Assembly: GCA_030743005.1 (NCBI GenBank)
Contig: JASLTG010000002.1
Coordinates: 95,218 to 159,217 of the forward strand
DNA: 64,000 nt
Reading direction: 5' to 3'
DNA from: Acidimicrobiales bacterium
Lineage (GTDB): Bacteria > Actinomycetota > Acidimicrobiia > Acidimicrobiales > Poriferisodalaceae
A program made the translations under genes and the position numbers. Within the stretch, counting starts at the first letter, position 1. Every line of letters starts with the position of its first letter. The notes beneath the pieces are model-generated. The model was not told where the DNA came from. It saw only the letters and a program-made list of their open reading frames with translations, and did not search any database. Of the stretch, positions 62,849 through 64,000 are shown in pieces.

Positions 62849-62920
62849 GCCCGAGTAGCTCAGTGGTAGAGCGGCTCTCTCGTAAAGAGCAGGTCGTGGG
62901 TTCAATTCCCACCTCGGGCT
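62849..62920 (+). tRNA. tRNA-Thr(CGT)
   Basis: Acceptor GCCCGAG/CTCGGGC, D stem GCTC/GAGC, anticodon stem GCTCT/AGAGC around loop CTCGTAA (anticodon CGT, reads ACG), T stem GTGGG/CCCAC with loop TTCAATT. CCA is not encoded. The acceptor and T stem match those of the other tRNA-Thr gene near 46.9 kb. Confidence 0.95.
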
Positions 62921-62948
62921 CAGTTCCGTTTGTGTGGAGTTGCTGCAG

Positions 62949-63983
62949 TTAGATTTTCAAGTTGACGAACAACCTCTGCAGTAAAAGCCTCTCGTTACCA
63001 TTTCGTCTCAAATCACCGGCTGCGGAGGTCACCGAGGCCAATGATCTGGATCCACTGGACGCGTCAATTGATCCGTTCGTTATCCCCGCACTGATTGCGG
63101 TACCCACTGCTGTCATGCCCATCAAGAGTTCGTCTGTGCGGAGTCGGCGCAGTTCTCGCTTGTGGCGATCTTCGAGATTACGGCGCCCTAAGCCTCGTTC
63201 ACCGAATCGTTCGGCACGCTCTTCGAGGTCGTCACGTTCCCGTTCATGACGAAGCTGCAGAGGCGTTGTCGCGGCATCAATCATGGTCAGTAATTTGTCT
63301 GCCGATGCTGCTGCACTGTTGCCTGATCCGTCAAGAACTGAGTGAAGTTCGGTCCACGCGTTCCACCGGTCGAACGATGTCTCATCGGATGCGAGGAGCA
63401 TTGCCCGGTCAATGGAGCCGTTTGCCGCCGACGCAATAACTGCTGCGCGTTCTTGTTGTAATCCTGATGCGACTAACTGGTCGGTGAGTTCTTTGGAGCT
63501 AATTGATTCGAAATCCACTCTGGTGCAGCGCGATGCGATGGTCGCTATCTCTACCGGGATTTCTTCTGCTGTGAGAACAAAATGAGTTGAAGGAGGGGGT
63601 TCTTCTAGCACTTTGAGGATCATCGGGGCTGAAGCAAAAGCAAGATGTACGTCTTCAACGAAAATAACTTTTTTGTTGCTTTCGTAGGGGCTTGTCATAG
63701 CAACCCGAACAATCTCTTTAGCTTGGTCAACTGAGAGCGAAGGTCCGTTTCGTTCGAATAGGACGAAATCAGGGTGTTCTTCAGCGAGGGTGAGCCGTCG
63801 GTGTCGTTCTGGATCTTCGGTGGCTGCTGCCAATAGTTCAGCAGCGAAACGAGTTGCAGTTGTTCGCGCGCCGCAACCCGACGGACCGACGAAAAGGTAG
63901 GCAGGCAACGGCGCTGGAACTGCATTTCGTAACGCGGAAATAGCGGCTGTTTGGCCGATGATTCCGTCAAAAGAGTCCGTCAC
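62949..63983 (-). CDS. holB: DNA polymerase III delta prime subunit
   Basis: Clamp-loader subunit of AAA+ fold, 344 aa. The P-loop reads GPSGCGARTTATRFAAELL, with Arg in place of the Walker A Lys (common and expected for the ATPase-inactive delta prime); EDVHLAFASAPMILKVLEEPP follows with the Walker-B-like region and the ASRCTRVDF arginine-finger region. GTG start, which overlaps (GTGA) what may be the stop of an upstream gene cut by the window edge. Confidence 0.9.
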   Translation of the reverse strand: MTDSFDGIIGQTAAISALRNAVPAPLPAYLFVGPSGCGARTTATRFAAELLAAATEDPERHRRLTLAEEHPDFVLFERNGPSLSVDQAKEIVRVAMTSPYESNKKVIFVEDVHLAFASAPMILKVLEEPPPSTHFVLTAEEIPVEIATIASRCTRVDFESISSKELTDQLVASGLQQERAAVIASAANGSIDRAMLLASDETSFDRWNAWTELHSVLDGSGNSAAASADKLLTMIDAATTPLQLRHERERDDLEERAERFGERGLGRRNLEDRHKRELRRLRTDELLMGMTAVGTAISAGITNGSIDASSGSRSLASVTSAAGDLRRNGNERLLLQRLFVNLKI

Positions 63984-64000
63984 TGGACACCAACAGCGTG

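Noticed and set aside
62594..62905. Extended 103-residue version of the small membrane protein
   Set aside because: The upstream half translates the antisense of tRNA-Thr(CGT) and low-complexity sequence; only the last 44 codons look real.
63980..64000. Possible C-terminus of an upstream gene, e.g. tmk, overlapping the holB start
   Set aside because: Only six codons before a TGA are visible at the edge, too few to support a gene call.

Overview
The window reads as chromosomal DNA of an actinobacterium with roughly balanced base composition, most likely a free-living (perhaps marine) member of the Acidimicrobiia. The evidence is the mix of families: several F420-dependent luciferase-like and PPOX oxidoreductases, coproheme decarboxylase ChdC next to other heme genes, DUF3263 and LytR_C proteins, the DUF2342 zinc protease, group II truncated haemoglobin, ClpC, and CIRCE-controlled GroEL. 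The lineage is an inference from gene content; no rRNA is present. I see no insertion sequence, phage, plasmid or CRISPR locus. Genes are packed tightly, with many ATGA/TGATG/TAATG stop-start overlaps.

Layout. 1-9.2 kb: a membrane-anchored glycosidase-like protein, then a catabolic block (acyl-CoA ligase, two LLM-type F420 oxidoreductases, a serine hydrolase, and a tandem fusion of two CaiB/BaiF CoA-transferase modules). A 350-base divergent spacer inside it holds operator-like palindromes and a possible structured RNA with a strong hairpin. 9.2-16.7 kb (minus strand): two APH-like kinases, a CinA-like protein, a class V aminotransferase, enoyl-CoA hydratase, an HtrA protease, 3-hydroxybutyryl-CoA dehydrogenase and a stand-alone B12-binding protein. 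16.9-20.6 kb: a MacB-type ABC exporter plus a PPOX protein. 20.6-27.2 kb: HelD-like helicase, hemE-hemY-lnt, dtd. 27.3-31.9 kb: a cell-surface block (GT4 glycosyltransferase, methyltransferase, alpha/alpha-barrel protein, second methyltransferase, GtrA, DoxX). 32-37.5 kb: haemoglobin, GNAT, PAC2, Nudix, glnD and two unknown proteins. 37.5-43 kb: larE, acyl-CoA dehydrogenase, two unknown proteins, chdC, fdhD, nitrobindin-like protein. 43-49 kb: groEL with CIRCE, glycerate kinase, LytR_C, DUF3263, tRNA-Thr(TGT), rlmB-ispF-ispD. 49-56 kb: clpC, polyprenyl diphosphate synthase, folP, fatty-acid oxidation genes. 56-64 kb: thioesterase, lysS, folK-folB, a phosphatase-like protein lacking the nucleophile, hpt, tilS, DUF2342 protease, tRNA-Thr(CGT), holB.

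How the genes fit together. The acyl-CoA ligase, CoA-transferase fusion, two acyl-CoA dehydrogenases, crotonase, two hydroxyacyl-CoA dehydrogenases and thioesterase point to acyl-CoA/lipid catabolism. hemE, hemY and chdC fit the coproporphyrin-dependent heme route. folP, folB and folK belong to folate synthesis; ispD, ispF and the prenyl synthase to isoprenoids. The class V aminotransferase and glycerate kinase could meet in serine/glyoxylate metabolism.

The most interesting items are the structured-RNA/operator spacer at 4.5-4.88 kb, Lnt with Ser in place of the nucleophilic Cys, the phosphatase-like protein with Lys in place of Cys, the CoA-transferase fusion with Glu at both catalytic positions, the CinA-like protein without the usual Ser motif, and the unknown gene pairs beside glnD-larE and at 40.1-40.9 kb. 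No clearly new multi-gene system stood out.
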